From the NCBI RefSeq assembly GCF_030144325.1, contig NZ_CP126307.1, positions 2,232,001 through 2,296,000 on the forward strand: a stretch of DNA of 64,000 nt. Reading direction: 5' to 3'. This document shows positions 18,449 to 26,427 of the stretch, one piece after another (the stretch's first letter is position 1; each line of letters begins with the position of its first letter). The notes under the pieces are model-generated. The model had not been told where the DNA came from, did not search any database, and saw only the letters and a list, made by a program, of their open reading frames with translations. Source of the DNA: Bosea vestrisii. Lineage in GTDB: Bacteria; Pseudomonadota; Alphaproteobacteria; Rhizobiales; Beijerinckiaceae. The position numbers and the translations under genes were made by a program.

Positions 18449-19074
18449 GCATCGTCAACTACGGCGTCGGCAATCTGAGTTCCGTGCAGAACATGGCGCG
18501 CAAGGCCTGCGGCGCGGCACGGCTGGTGACGACCCCGGATGAGATCCGCGAATCCGAGCGGCTGATCTTGCCGGGTGTCGGCCATTTTGGCCATGTCGTG
18601 CAGACCTTCGAGGCCGCCGGCCTCAAACAGGCGGTGATCGAGCACGCCTTCGAGAAGAAGAAGCCGCTGCTCGGCATCTGCGTCGGCGCCCAGATCCTCG
18701 GCACCGGCAGCGAGGAGGCCCCCTCCGTGCCCGGACTCGGCTGGCTGCCTTTCGCCTGCCGCCGCTTCCCGAACACGCCCGGTCTGCGGGTGCCGCACAT
18801 GTCTTGGAATACGCTCGCCGTGAAGCGTCAGACGCCGCTGCTGGCCGAGCTCGACAGCGAGGCGCGCTTCTACTTCGTCCACTCTTATTACATGGAGCCG
18901 AGCGATCCCGGCATCGTGCTGGCGCAGACCGAGTACGGTGTCGACTTCGCCTCGGTGGTCGGCTCCGGCAACATCTTCGGCACGCAGTTCCATCCGGAGA
19001 AGTCGCACCGCTTCGGCATGGCCCTGTTGCGCGGCTTCGCGCAGATGCCCTTCGAGCATGCGCAGGCCGCCTGA
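18442..19074 (+). CDS. hisH: HisH-type glutamine amidotransferase for sugar amidination
   Basis: A 210-residue class I glutamine amidotransferase that releases ammonia from glutamine. The nucleophile is in LLGICVGAQILG and the His and Glu of the triad are in GTQFHPEKSHRFG. It is followed directly by a HisF homologue and then a WbpG-type ligase. In Pseudomonas O-antigen clusters this trio (HisH2, HisF2, WbpG) makes the acetamidino group of a diamino-uronic acid. No other histidine gene is nearby, so this is almost certainly the glycan-specific copy rather than the biosynthetic one. Its start overlaps the preceding glycosyltransferase gene. Confidence 0.92.
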   Translation: MLSIVNYGVGNLSSVQNMARKACGAARLVTTPDEIRESERLILPGVGHFGHVVQTFEAAGLKQAVIEHAFEKKKPLLGICVGAQILGTGSEEAPSVPGLGWLPFACRRFPNTPGLRVPHMSWNTLAVKRQTPLLAELDSEARFYFVHSYYMEPSDPGIVLAQTEYGVDFASVVGSGNIFGTQFHPEKSHRFGMALLRGFAQMPFEHAQAA

Positions 19075-19077
19075 GCG

Positions 19078-19833
19078 ATGAAGACGCGCGTCATCACCGT
19101 ACTGCTCCTGAAGGAGCAGGGGCTGGTCAAGACCATTCGTTTTAAGGAGCCGACCTATGTCGGCGACCCCATCAACACTATCCGCATCTTCAACGAGAAG
19201 GAGGTCGACGAAATCGTCCTGCTCGACATCGGCGCGACCCCAGCTGGCGCCGAGCCCAATTACCGGATGATCCAGGACATCGCCGGCGAGGCCTTCATGC
19301 CGGTCGGCTACGGCGGCGGCATCACCTCCTTCGAGCAGGCCAAGCGCATCTTCGAGACCGGCATCGAGAAGGTCGTGCTCAACGCCGCCATGTTCGACAA
19401 CCAGGCGCTGATCGAGCGGCTGGTCGGCGTCTATGGCGCCCAGGCGGTGGTCGCCTGCCTCGATATTAAGAAGAACCTCTTCGGTCGCTACGAGCTCTTC
19501 AGCCATGGCGGCAAGCGCAAGCGCCCGGTCGGGCTCGACGACCATCTCGCCGCGCTGCGCCAGCTCAATGTCGGCGAGGTCATCGTCAACAGCATGGATC
19601 GCGACGGCACGATGAGCGGCTATGATCTTGCGCTGCTGCGCCATGTCACCGAGCGGATAGACGCTCCCGTCGTCGCCTGTGGCGGCGCGGCGACGGTCGA
19701 TGACTTCAAGCAGGCAGTCGACGTCGGCGCCTCGGCCGTGGCTGCAGGCAGCATGTTCGTCTTCCGCGGCAAACACCGCGCTGTCCTGATCAGCTATCCC
19801 GAGCGCAAGACGCTGACGCAGCTATTGCCGTGA
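19078..19833 (+). CDS. hisF: HisF-like ammonia-channel partner for sugar amidination
   Basis: A 251-residue TIM-barrel protein of the HisF family, starting 3 bp after the HisH stop. It keeps the phosphate-loop motif YGGGITSFEQA, the second half DRDGTMSGYD and the Asp equivalent to HisF Asp130 in ACLDIKK. The catalytic Asp11 of true HisF, in the CLDVK segment, is replaced by Leu (TVLLLKEQG). This argues that it no longer cyclises the histidine intermediate and serves to pass ammonia to the WbpG ligase. The alignment is by eye against Thermotoga HisF from memory. Confidence 0.9.
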   Translation: MKTRVITVLLLKEQGLVKTIRFKEPTYVGDPINTIRIFNEKEVDEIVLLDIGATPAGAEPNYRMIQDIAGEAFMPVGYGGGITSFEQAKRIFETGIEKVVLNAAMFDNQALIERLVGVYGAQAVVACLDIKKNLFGRYELFSHGGKRKRPVGLDDHLAALRQLNVGEVIVNSMDRDGTMSGYDLALLRHVTERIDAPVVACGGAATVDDFKQAVDVGASAVAAGSMFVFRGKHRAVLISYPERKTLTQLLP

Positions 19834-19900
19834 CACTTGCGGGCTTGTGAACCGCGACACGGCCTGCGATGTACGCGCCGGGACGAACTGGGAAGCAACG

Positions 19901-21082
19901 ATGGCCTTGATCACCGACGCCTGGATGCCGGACGGGCGCAAGCGCCCCTACCGCATGTGCGTTCGCTGCGTGATGGATACGACCGACCCCCACATCAGCT
20001 TCGACGAAGCCGGTGTCTGCAGCCATTGCCGCAATTTCGAGACCGACTTCCGCCCGCACTGGAAGCCGACCCTGGAGGGCTGGGCCGAATTCGAGAGCAA
20101 GCTCGCCGAGATCAAGGCCTACGGCAAAGGCAAGGAATACGACTGCATCATCGGCCTCTCCGGCGGCGTCGACTCCTCCTATCTCGCCACCAAGGCCGTC
20201 GAATGGGGCCTCCGCCCGCTGGTCGTGCATGTCGATGCCGGCTGGAATTCCGAGCTCGCGGTCAAGAACATCGAGCAGATCGTCACCAAGCTCGGGCTCG
20301 ACCTCGTCACCCATGTCGTCGACTGGGAGGCGATGAAGGAACTGCAGCTCGCCTTCCTGCGCTCCGATGTCGCCAATCAGGACATCCCGCAGGATCATGC
20401 CTTCTTCGCGGCACTCTACAATTACGCGATCAAGGCCGACATCCGCTACGTCATCAACGGCACCAATTTCGCGACCGAGAGCATCCTGCCGCAGGGCTGG
20501 GGCTACGATGCCATGGACGCCCGCCATATCGTCGCGATCCACAAGCAGTTCGGCAAGAAGCCGCTCCGTAACTTCCCGCTGATCTCGCTGTTCAACTACT
20601 ATTTCTATTTTCCGAAGATCCGGAGGATGGAGATCGTCTCGCCGCTCAACTTCATTCCCTACTCGAAGCAGGAGGCCATCTACCATCTCGAGAAGGGTTA
20701 TGGCTGGCGCTATTACGGCGGCAAGCACTACGAGTCGCGCTGGACGCGCTTTTACCAGTCCTACTACCTCCCGCAGAAATTCGGCTACGACAAGCGCAAG
20801 GCCCATCTCGCCAGCCTGATCGTCACGGACCAGATGACGCGCGAGGAGGCGCTGGCCGAGCTGGAGAAGCCGCTGGTCACCGATAACGAGCTCGCCGAGG
20901 ACAAGGCCTTCATCGCCAAGAAGCTCGGCATCACCGAGGCCGAGCTCGACGAGTTCATCCACCGGCCACCACGGCACTACAAGGACTACCCGACCAACGA
21001 ACGGCAGCTGAAATGGGCGCTGCGTGCCTATGCGGTCGTCAGCCGCGCCGGCCGCCTGATCGGCATCGGCAAGCCGCGCTGA
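19901..21082 (+). CDS. N-acetyl sugar amidotransferase (WbpG/PseA-type)
   Basis: A 393-residue ATP-pyrophosphatase fold ligase that converts an N-acetyl group of a nucleotide sugar into an acetamidino group with ammonia from HisH. The PP-loop is LSGGVDSSYL near residue 87. An N-terminal cysteine cluster, CVRCVMD then CSHC, probably binds zinc. NGTNFATESILPQGWGYDAM is typical of the family. A GTG at 19847 is in frame, but the ATG at 19901 has GGGAAG just upstream and begins the conserved sequence, so it is used. The hisH and hisF homologues immediately upstream complete the ammonia supply. Confidence 0.92.
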   Translation: MALITDAWMPDGRKRPYRMCVRCVMDTTDPHISFDEAGVCSHCRNFETDFRPHWKPTLEGWAEFESKLAEIKAYGKGKEYDCIIGLSGGVDSSYLATKAVEWGLRPLVVHVDAGWNSELAVKNIEQIVTKLGLDLVTHVVDWEAMKELQLAFLRSDVANQDIPQDHAFFAALYNYAIKADIRYVINGTNFATESILPQGWGYDAMDARHIVAIHKQFGKKPLRNFPLISLFNYYFYFPKIRRMEIVSPLNFIPYSKQEAIYHLEKGYGWRYYGGKHYESRWTRFYQSYYLPQKFGYDKRKAHLASLIVTDQMTREEALAELEKPLVTDNELAEDKAFIAKKLGITEAELDEFIHRPPRHYKDYPTNERQLKWALRAYAVVSRAGRLIGIGKPR

Positions 21083-21088
21083 TCTATC

Positions 21089-22465
21089 TCAGCGGTTGAA
21101 GATGATGTTCTTCAACCGCCGGCCGAACTCGACCAGCGGGAAGCGCAGGATCAAGTATTCCGCGACCTGCCAGACCCAGATGGCGGCCGGCAGCGGCTTG
21201 CGCAGGTCGAGTTTCAGCTTGATGAGGTCGATCCAGGCCACACGCCGCGCCGTCGCCGATTCCTTGCCCCTCAGCGCGCTGTAGACGGCGACATGCGGCG
21301 GCGTTCCCCCGAGCTTGCGGTCGATCTCGGCATAGGCTTCGGCGGCGCGGCGCTGCACCAGCGTATAGCCCTGCGACTCCGCCACCTCCTCCGGCGACAT
21401 CGGCAACTGCGCCAGGTAACCCTTCGCCGCCGCTTCCTCCATCAGCGTCTGCCCGGCGGCGCTGCGCGTGACGACGGCCGAGAAGCCGCCACCGCCGGCG
21501 GCCGCCGACATCTCGCGGAAGCGGCGCGAATGCGGATCGCCGACGGCGATATCGGCGAAGTCGCCGATCTGGTCGGGGCAGATCCGGCAGCGCTTCAGCA
21601 TCCAGAAGCCCTGGAACGCCGCCATATAATGCATCACCATCGCACGGTTGTTGCCCCGGATGCGCGCGATCGCCTTTGTCGCGCCGTCGGCGAGCCGCAG
21701 TCGAATCCGGCCGGGCCAGGCCCCGTCGCGATAGCCGATCTCGCGAACCGCGCCCGGGTCTACGCCATGGCGGGCGAGGTAGTAGCCGATGCCGCGATAG
21801 CTGTTGAGCCCGCCGCAGAACAGCGAGATCAGCACGACCGCGTCGCGCTGCAGCGCCGGACGCTCGAGGATGAGCTTGCGCATCGCCGCGACCTGGCAGG
21901 GCAGACCGACGAAGGCAAACGGCCCCTCGCCTTCAAGGAAGCTGCGCAGGCCGACGCCGAAATCGGACGGATGATAGTGCGAGCCATGCGCCGTCGCGAA
22001 CTGGCCCGCATTGCTGATCTCTCGGCCAGCGCCGTCGCGCGCGCCGGGCAGCGTGCCCAGCACATAGGCCCGGCTGATCCGGCCGCTGTCGAACAGCAGG
22101 CGGATCAGCGCCGGCACCACGCCACCCGACGCCGCCCGCATGCGCTCGTCCGGATCGCTGGAATAGGCCGCGCTGGTTGCGACGACCTCGCCCAGCATTG
22201 GATCAGGTGGCTCGCGGCCATAGGCGCGCTGTGCCAGCGCCGGCAAGTCCATCTCGGCTCCAGGGCAGAGGAAGCTCCCAGTCTCGCGGCCAGGTTCCCA
22301 GCCAGAGACCACCGGCCGGTAGGTACCGTCATCCTCGTCGCGCGCCATCGCGACGGAGACGCCTGCGGCTGCGCCACTGAGCGTCGCGACGCAGAAGCCG
22401 CAGCCCATGCATTGCCCACGCGCGACGATCGCCGCGAGAGGATGCAGCTCCCCCTCCTCAGCCAT
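21089..22465 (-). CDS. Coenzyme F420 hydrogenase/dehydrogenase beta-subunit family protein (FrhB-like)
   Basis: A 458-residue iron-sulfur flavoprotein-like protein. Cysteines occur in GQCMGCGFCVATL at the N-terminus, LPCQVAAMRKL, LFCGGLNSYRG and KRCRICPDQIGDFADIAVGD, the usual FrhB-domain pattern. Members of this family without hydrogenase partners are common in polysaccharide loci, often next to pyruvyltransferases as here, where their redox role is not settled. Nothing suggests F420 metabolism in the window. Its start overlaps the end of the upstream flippase-like gene by 8 bp, and its stop converges with wbpG 6 bp away. Confidence 0.85.
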   Translation of the reverse strand: MAEEGELHPLAAIVARGQCMGCGFCVATLSGAAAGVSVAMARDEDDGTYRPVVSGWEPGRETGSFLCPGAEMDLPALAQRAYGREPPDPMLGEVVATSAAYSSDPDERMRAASGGVVPALIRLLFDSGRISRAYVLGTLPGARDGAGREISNAGQFATAHGSHYHPSDFGVGLRSFLEGEGPFAFVGLPCQVAAMRKLILERPALQRDAVVLISLFCGGLNSYRGIGYYLARHGVDPGAVREIGYRDGAWPGRIRLRLADGATKAIARIRGNNRAMVMHYMAAFQGFWMLKRCRICPDQIGDFADIAVGDPHSRRFREMSAAAGGGGFSAVVTRSAAGQTLMEEAAAKGYLAQLPMSPEEVAESQGYTLVQRRAAEAYAEIDRKLGGTPPHVAVYSALRGKESATARRVAWIDLIKLKLDLRKPLPAAIWVWQVAEYLILRFPLVEFGRRLKNIIFNR

Positions 22466-23393
22466 CCTCGGCCTCGCGCATGCTCAGGACCCGCAAGCCG
22501 GCGAAACCGACGCCGATGGCGGCCAGGTCGCCGATCAGAGAATTGATCCGCGATGCGAGCGCGACAGCAAGGGCGAGCTCGAGCGGCACCGACTGCGAGA
22601 GCAGTGCGACGAGCAGACCCTCGCGCACGCCAATCCCGGAGGGCGAGAACACCGCGAGGATTCCCGACAGCCCGGCTGCGCCATAGATCGCCGCGCAGCT
22701 GCTCCAGGAGAGCTGGTCGATGCCCATGCTCTTGCACAGCAGCCAGAACGACAAGGTGATGATGCACCAGGCCGAAACGTAATAGGCGAGCAGGCGGGCG
22801 ATGACGGTGAAATTGACGCTGTCGACCGCCGCCTCCAGTCGTAGCAGCCGGAAGATCCGGCGCTTGATCGGCGGCAGCAGCAGGACGAAGCCGAGCGCCG
22901 CCAAGCCGGCGACGACCAGCACGAGCTGCTGCGGCGAGACATAGGCCGAGACCAGGTCGAGCTGCGCCAGCCCCGCGACGAGCAGCAGGAAGACGAAGCC
23001 GCTGCCGACCGAGAACAGGCTCTCCAGCCCGATCGCCGCGAGCACCTCCTGCGTCCGCGCCTGGGCGCGCAGCATATAGGCGCCAATACGATAGGTGACG
23101 AGCACGATATTACCCGGCACATATTTGCCGAACAGCGAATAGCCCCAGATCGCAATGCTGGTCGGGAGCGGCAAGGCGATGCCCATCACCCGGGTGATCA
23201 AATGCCAGCCGACGCCATAGGAGAAGGAATAGGCCACGGCGAGCACCAGCGAGAGCAATGCCAGCGGCCAGTTCACCTGTGGCCAGGCCGGCGGCCGCTT
23301 GTCCCATTGCAGCCCGGCATAATACCATAGCGCCGCGATGCCGATCGCAAACATGGCGATGTTAATCAGGCGAAAGAGCTGCTTGCGCGTCAT
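22458..23393 (-). CDS. Flippase-like membrane protein (lysylphosphatidylglycerol synthase TM family), second copy
   Basis: A 311-residue polytopic protein of the same UPF0104-type family as the one at 11812. Typical motifs are YGVGWHLITRVMG, IWGYSLFGKYVPGNIVLVTY and VFSPSGIGVREGLLVALLSQ, with about eight hydrophobic segments. The open frame runs far upstream, but the ATG at 23393 begins the membrane-protein sequence (MTRKQLFRLINIAMF) 5 bp after the stop of the preceding gene, so the extension is rejected. It may handle a lipid-linked intermediate of the minus-strand block. Confidence 0.85.
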   Translation of the reverse strand: MTRKQLFRLINIAMFAIGIAALWYYAGLQWDKRPPAWPQVNWPLALLSLVLAVAYSFSYGVGWHLITRVMGIALPLPTSIAIWGYSLFGKYVPGNIVLVTYRIGAYMLRAQARTQEVLAAIGLESLFSVGSGFVFLLLVAGLAQLDLVSAYVSPQQLVLVVAGLAALGFVLLLPPIKRRIFRLLRLEAAVDSVNFTVIARLLAYYVSAWCIITLSFWLLCKSMGIDQLSWSSCAAIYGAAGLSGILAVFSPSGIGVREGLLVALLSQSVPLELALAVALASRINSLIGDLAAIGVGFAGLRVLSMREAEDG

Positions 23394-23398
23394 GCTGA

Positions 23399-24661
23399 TC
23401 AACGGCCGCGGTCGGCCGCGGCGAGGTTTTCCATCACCGCCTCGAAGCTGATGGCGGCGCGGCGCAGCACTTGCGGCCGCAGCCCGGCGAGCTGCGTCCT
23501 GCGCGCAGGGGCGGCGGCCGCGAGCTTCGCGACTTCGGTGCAGATGCGCTCGGCGGAGAGCTCGCCGGCCGGGATGATCAGGTCCTCGCCCGCGAAATAG
23601 CCGAGCAGCTCGGAATATTTGAAGCTCCAGCTGATCGTCAGCGGCGGCACGCCGCAAGCCAGCGCGGCCACGGTCGCATGATAGCGCGAGGTGATGGCGA
23701 AGCTCGCCTCGGAGAACGCCGCCCGCAATATCTTGGCATCGGCCGGCGGGTCGATTGCGAAGGTCATATTGGCGTCGGCGATGCGCTGATGCAGCTCCTT
23801 CGCCTCGGCGATATCGTTGTTCTTGCCGGTGTCGGTGTTGAGGCTGTGCGGCAGGATGGCGACAAAAATGCCCGCCCGGTTGAGCTGATCGATCGCGGCG
23901 GCGAGCGCGCCAAGATATTCGACGCCGGCCGCCTCGCAAGCCCGCCGCGTCACCCGGCTCGGCGAGACGATGACGAAGGGCGTCCCTCGCATGGCTTCCG
24001 GCACCAGCGCCCTCGCGGCGGCGAAATCGGCCTCCGACAGATCGAGCAGGAAACTGCAATCGGGAGCATCGGGCGCTTTGATGCCGATTTCGGCCAGTTG
24101 CCGGGCCGATTGCGCACCGCGAGCGACGACCGCCGAGCAGCGCGTCAGCGCCCAGCGCGAGATCGCCCTCCAGTAGCCGGAGCGGAACGGGCCGAGCGAC
24201 TGCGCCAGCTTGAAATGCGGTACGCCGACTGCGAACGACGGAATGCAGCAGGCAAGGTTGTAAGCCAGCAGCGGCAGGCCGCGCCCCTGGACGAAGGCGA
24301 TGCCCGAGAGATCGACAATCGCGTCGCACTCGGCGATCCGGCGCAGATGCCCGGAGGCGAGCCTGCGCACTACGCGCGGCCCAACGATCAGCGCCAGCAG
24401 ATTGGCCAGGATCGCCAGGCTGAAGTCTACGGCGAGGAACTTCACCGGCGCAATCGGCGCGATTTCCATCTCGCCTCGCAATGGCGAGGCCCGGTCCGCC
24501 TCCGGATAAATGGAGAATAGCCGCAGTTCCGGTGCCGGCTTGAGCCTCTCCAATTGCTGGCGTACCGTTTCCAGCATCGCTTGCCCACCCATATTGCCGG
24601 TGAGTGTCACGCCGACGATGCCGACGCGCAGCCGACGCGGGGCTGGGGATTGCTCAGTCAT
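23399..24661 (-). CDS. Polysaccharide pyruvyl transferase family protein
   Basis: A 420-residue GT-B-like enzyme of the CsaB/WcaK family, which transfers pyruvate from phosphoenolpyruvate to form a ketal on a sugar. The N-terminus is GIVGVTLTGNMGGQAMLETV and the C-terminal half carries FAITSRYHATVAALACGVPP, whose SRYH/RxHxxxxA motif is the family hallmark. The ATG at 24661 overlaps the preceding methyltransferase stop (ATGA), which fixes the start and rules out a longer N-terminal extension. Pyruvylation would add negative charge to the glycan; an adjacent FrhB-like protein is a frequent companion. Confidence 0.88.
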   Translation of the reverse strand: MTEQSPAPRRLRVGIVGVTLTGNMGGQAMLETVRQQLERLKPAPELRLFSIYPEADRASPLRGEMEIAPIAPVKFLAVDFSLAILANLLALIVGPRVVRRLASGHLRRIAECDAIVDLSGIAFVQGRGLPLLAYNLACCIPSFAVGVPHFKLAQSLGPFRSGYWRAISRWALTRCSAVVARGAQSARQLAEIGIKAPDAPDCSFLLDLSEADFAAARALVPEAMRGTPFVIVSPSRVTRRACEAAGVEYLGALAAAIDQLNRAGIFVAILPHSLNTDTGKNNDIAEAKELHQRIADANMTFAIDPPADAKILRAAFSEASFAITSRYHATVAALACGVPPLTISWSFKYSELLGYFAGEDLIIPAGELSAERICTEVAKLAAAAPARRTQLAGLRPQVLRRAAISFEAVMENLAAADRGR

Positions 24662-25578
24662 GCAGCCGGTCCGACCGACGCTCTCGGCTTGCGGACGGTC
24701 ACCGTCATGATGTCCCCGAGATTCAGCGGGATCTTCCAGTCCGGCGGGATTGGCAGGCGCCACTTGGCGGCGCGGTAGAAGCCGAACGCGCGCAGCCCCT
24801 TGTGGACCAGGAAGGAGACGCTAACTAGCTTGGCTGGCCGTGTGATCGTGACATCGGTCGCGCCGAGACCGGCAAAGAGCCGGCGGGCCGAAGCCTCGGT
24901 ATAGAACTGCATGTTGCCGGGCGGGATCATCAATGGCCAGCGGGCGCGGGCGAGCCGCGCCACCAGCGAGCCGGCATCGGGCATGGTCAGGACGAGACGC
25001 CCACCATCGGCAACGCGGTCGAGCAGCCGGGCTGCAGTCTCCTGTGGCTCCGTGAAGCCGGAGAAGACATCCCAGAGGGTAACGACATCGTAGCGCTTCG
25101 GGTTCTCTTCCTGCACCAGCGCATCGCCAAGACGCACGCGCGCACCGATCAGTGCCGCCTGATCGACCGCCGTCTGCTCGATCTCGAGCCCCTCGGCGTC
25201 GAAGTCGTCCTTGGCCGCCAGCACGAAATAGCCGACACCGCAGCCGACATCGAGCAGGGTGCCACGCATGCCCGCCGCCGTCAGCGACGTGACACGCTGG
25301 CGGGCATTGACCAGTGGTGGATAGTTCTCCGCTTCGGGTTTCAGCGAGCCGTCTGGATTGTGCGGAGCCGATTGCTGGCTCGTCCCGTAGAAATAGCGCG
25401 AGTAGATTTCGCTGAAGAGTTCCTTGGAGCTTTCGCCTTCAGCCCAGAGATGGCCGCAATCGCTGCAGCAGCTGACATTGTAGATCGGTTGCGAACTCAG
25501 GTCGCCACGAGTGACCTTGTAGGCGAGAGAAATCGCTCCTGACCGGCAGATAGGGCAACCACTCGTCGTCAATGTCAC
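24658..25578 (-). CDS. SAM-dependent methyltransferase with N-terminal zinc ribbon
   Basis: A 306-residue enzyme. A cysteine pair GCPICRSG near the N-terminus and CCSDCGHLW about 25 residues on form a likely zinc ribbon, as in many sugar methyltransferases. The Rossmann domain has LLDVGCGVGYFVLAA (motif I) and RYDVVTLWDVFSGFTEP (motif IV). The frame is open upstream to 25707, but that part looks non-coding; a GTG at 25578 with GGGAG just upstream is the better start. It overlaps the pyruvyltransferase gene by 4 bp. Confidence 0.85.
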   Translation of the reverse strand: MTLTTSGCPICRSGAISLAYKVTRGDLSSQPIYNVSCCSDCGHLWAEGESSKELFSEIYSRYFYGTSQQSAPHNPDGSLKPEAENYPPLVNARQRVTSLTAAGMRGTLLDVGCGVGYFVLAAKDDFDAEGLEIEQTAVDQAALIGARVRLGDALVQEENPKRYDVVTLWDVFSGFTEPQETAARLLDRVADGGRLVLTMPDAGSLVARLARARWPLMIPPGNMQFYTEASARRLFAGLGATDVTITRPAKLVSVSFLVHKGLRAFGFYRAAKWRLPIPPDWKIPLNLGDIMTVTVRKPRASVGPAA

Positions 25579-25732
25579 TGCGCTCCCGCCGAATGCGGCT
25601 CGATGAAAGGACCCAGGCCACGCATGCCCTGCTCCCTCAGGAGCGCCTGGCCGCCCCGGTATCGACGCCGGTCGGGTAGCGGGTTGCCCATCATTAATCA
25701 AGCCCACAGACGCGCGCCAAAGCCATTACGTC

Positions 25733-26425
25733 TCAGGAGGGAAGATAGCGCCAGCGCTGGACGAGGTCCCGGTAGCGCTCCTCGCCGAGGGCGAAACGGG
25801 CCAGGCGGGCAGCCATGTCCTTGTTGGCGATGATCCACATCGAGATCGCGTCGGAATAGAGCGCACTCGCCGCGAAGCCAAGCCCGTCGCCATCCAGACA
25901 GGCAAGCGAGTCCCGATCTCCCCAGATCCGCATCAGATGCAGGGCGTCCGAAACCATGATCAGATTGCGGCCGGGTGCCGTCCGCTCGCGCAGGGCGCAG
26001 ATCGCCGCCATATTCGAGAGCGTGTCATATGAGCCGTCATCAGCCGCAGCGACATCGTCGCGTCCGATCAGCGCCCGCGCTCGCTGTGCCTGTGTCTCGG
26101 CACCGATCGTACGGCGCCACACCCGATAGCCCCCGACGAAGAGAAGCCGATCGACCTTGCCTTCGCGCAACAGCGCAATCGCGCGCTCGAAGCGCTGCGT
26201 CTGGAACGGCTCGGTACTATTGTAGAACACAACTGCGGCAGCGGGGCCGGCAGCAGCGGGCAGCGTCTCGCGGCCATAACGGGCATCGGCGTAGCACCAC
26301 AGCGCAAAGGCCACCACCATGTCCGCCGCGAGCGCCGCTGCGACAACGGAGACGAATGCGCGCCACCAATATCGGCGTCCATGCTTCAGCGCGACTTGGG
26401 TCTCCGCTCCCGCCAACTCGGCCAT
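25733..26425 (-). CDS. YdcF/SanA-like DUF218 membrane protein
   Basis: A 230-residue protein with one N-terminal membrane segment (AFVSVVAAALAADMVVAFAL) and a DUF218 domain: AVVFYNSTEPFQTQRFERAI, then DRLLFVGGYR, then DTLSNMAAICAL and MVSDALHLMR. Proteins of this family are linked to envelope and polysaccharide metabolism (SanA, YdcF, ElyC), but no reaction is established. It begins 2 bp after the stop of the asparagine synthase-like gene, so they are co-transcribed. Confidence 0.75.
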   Translation of the reverse strand: MAELAGAETQVALKHGRRYWWRAFVSVVAAALAADMVVAFALWCYADARYGRETLPAAAGPAAAVVFYNSTEPFQTQRFERAIALLREGKVDRLLFVGGYRVWRRTIGAETQAQRARALIGRDDVAAADDGSYDTLSNMAAICALRERTAPGRNLIMVSDALHLMRIWGDRDSLACLDGDGLGFAASALYSDAISMWIIANKDMAARLARFALGEERYRDLVQRWRYLPS

Positions 26426-26427
26426 GC

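Noticed and set aside
18334..19776. 480-codon minus-strand frame opposite hisH and hisF
   Set aside because: HisH and HisF catalytic motifs are continuous on the plus strand; the opposite frame is Asp/Glu/His-rich antisense with no family resemblance.
18442..19833. HisH/HisF as part of histidine biosynthesis
   Set aside because: No other his gene is adjacent, HisF lacks Asp11, and a WbpG-type ligase follows.
23394..24329. In-frame upstream extension of the second flippase-like gene to 623 codons
   Set aside because: The extension is Arg/Ala-rich and overlaps the pyruvyltransferase gene in another frame. Membrane-protein sequence begins at 23393.
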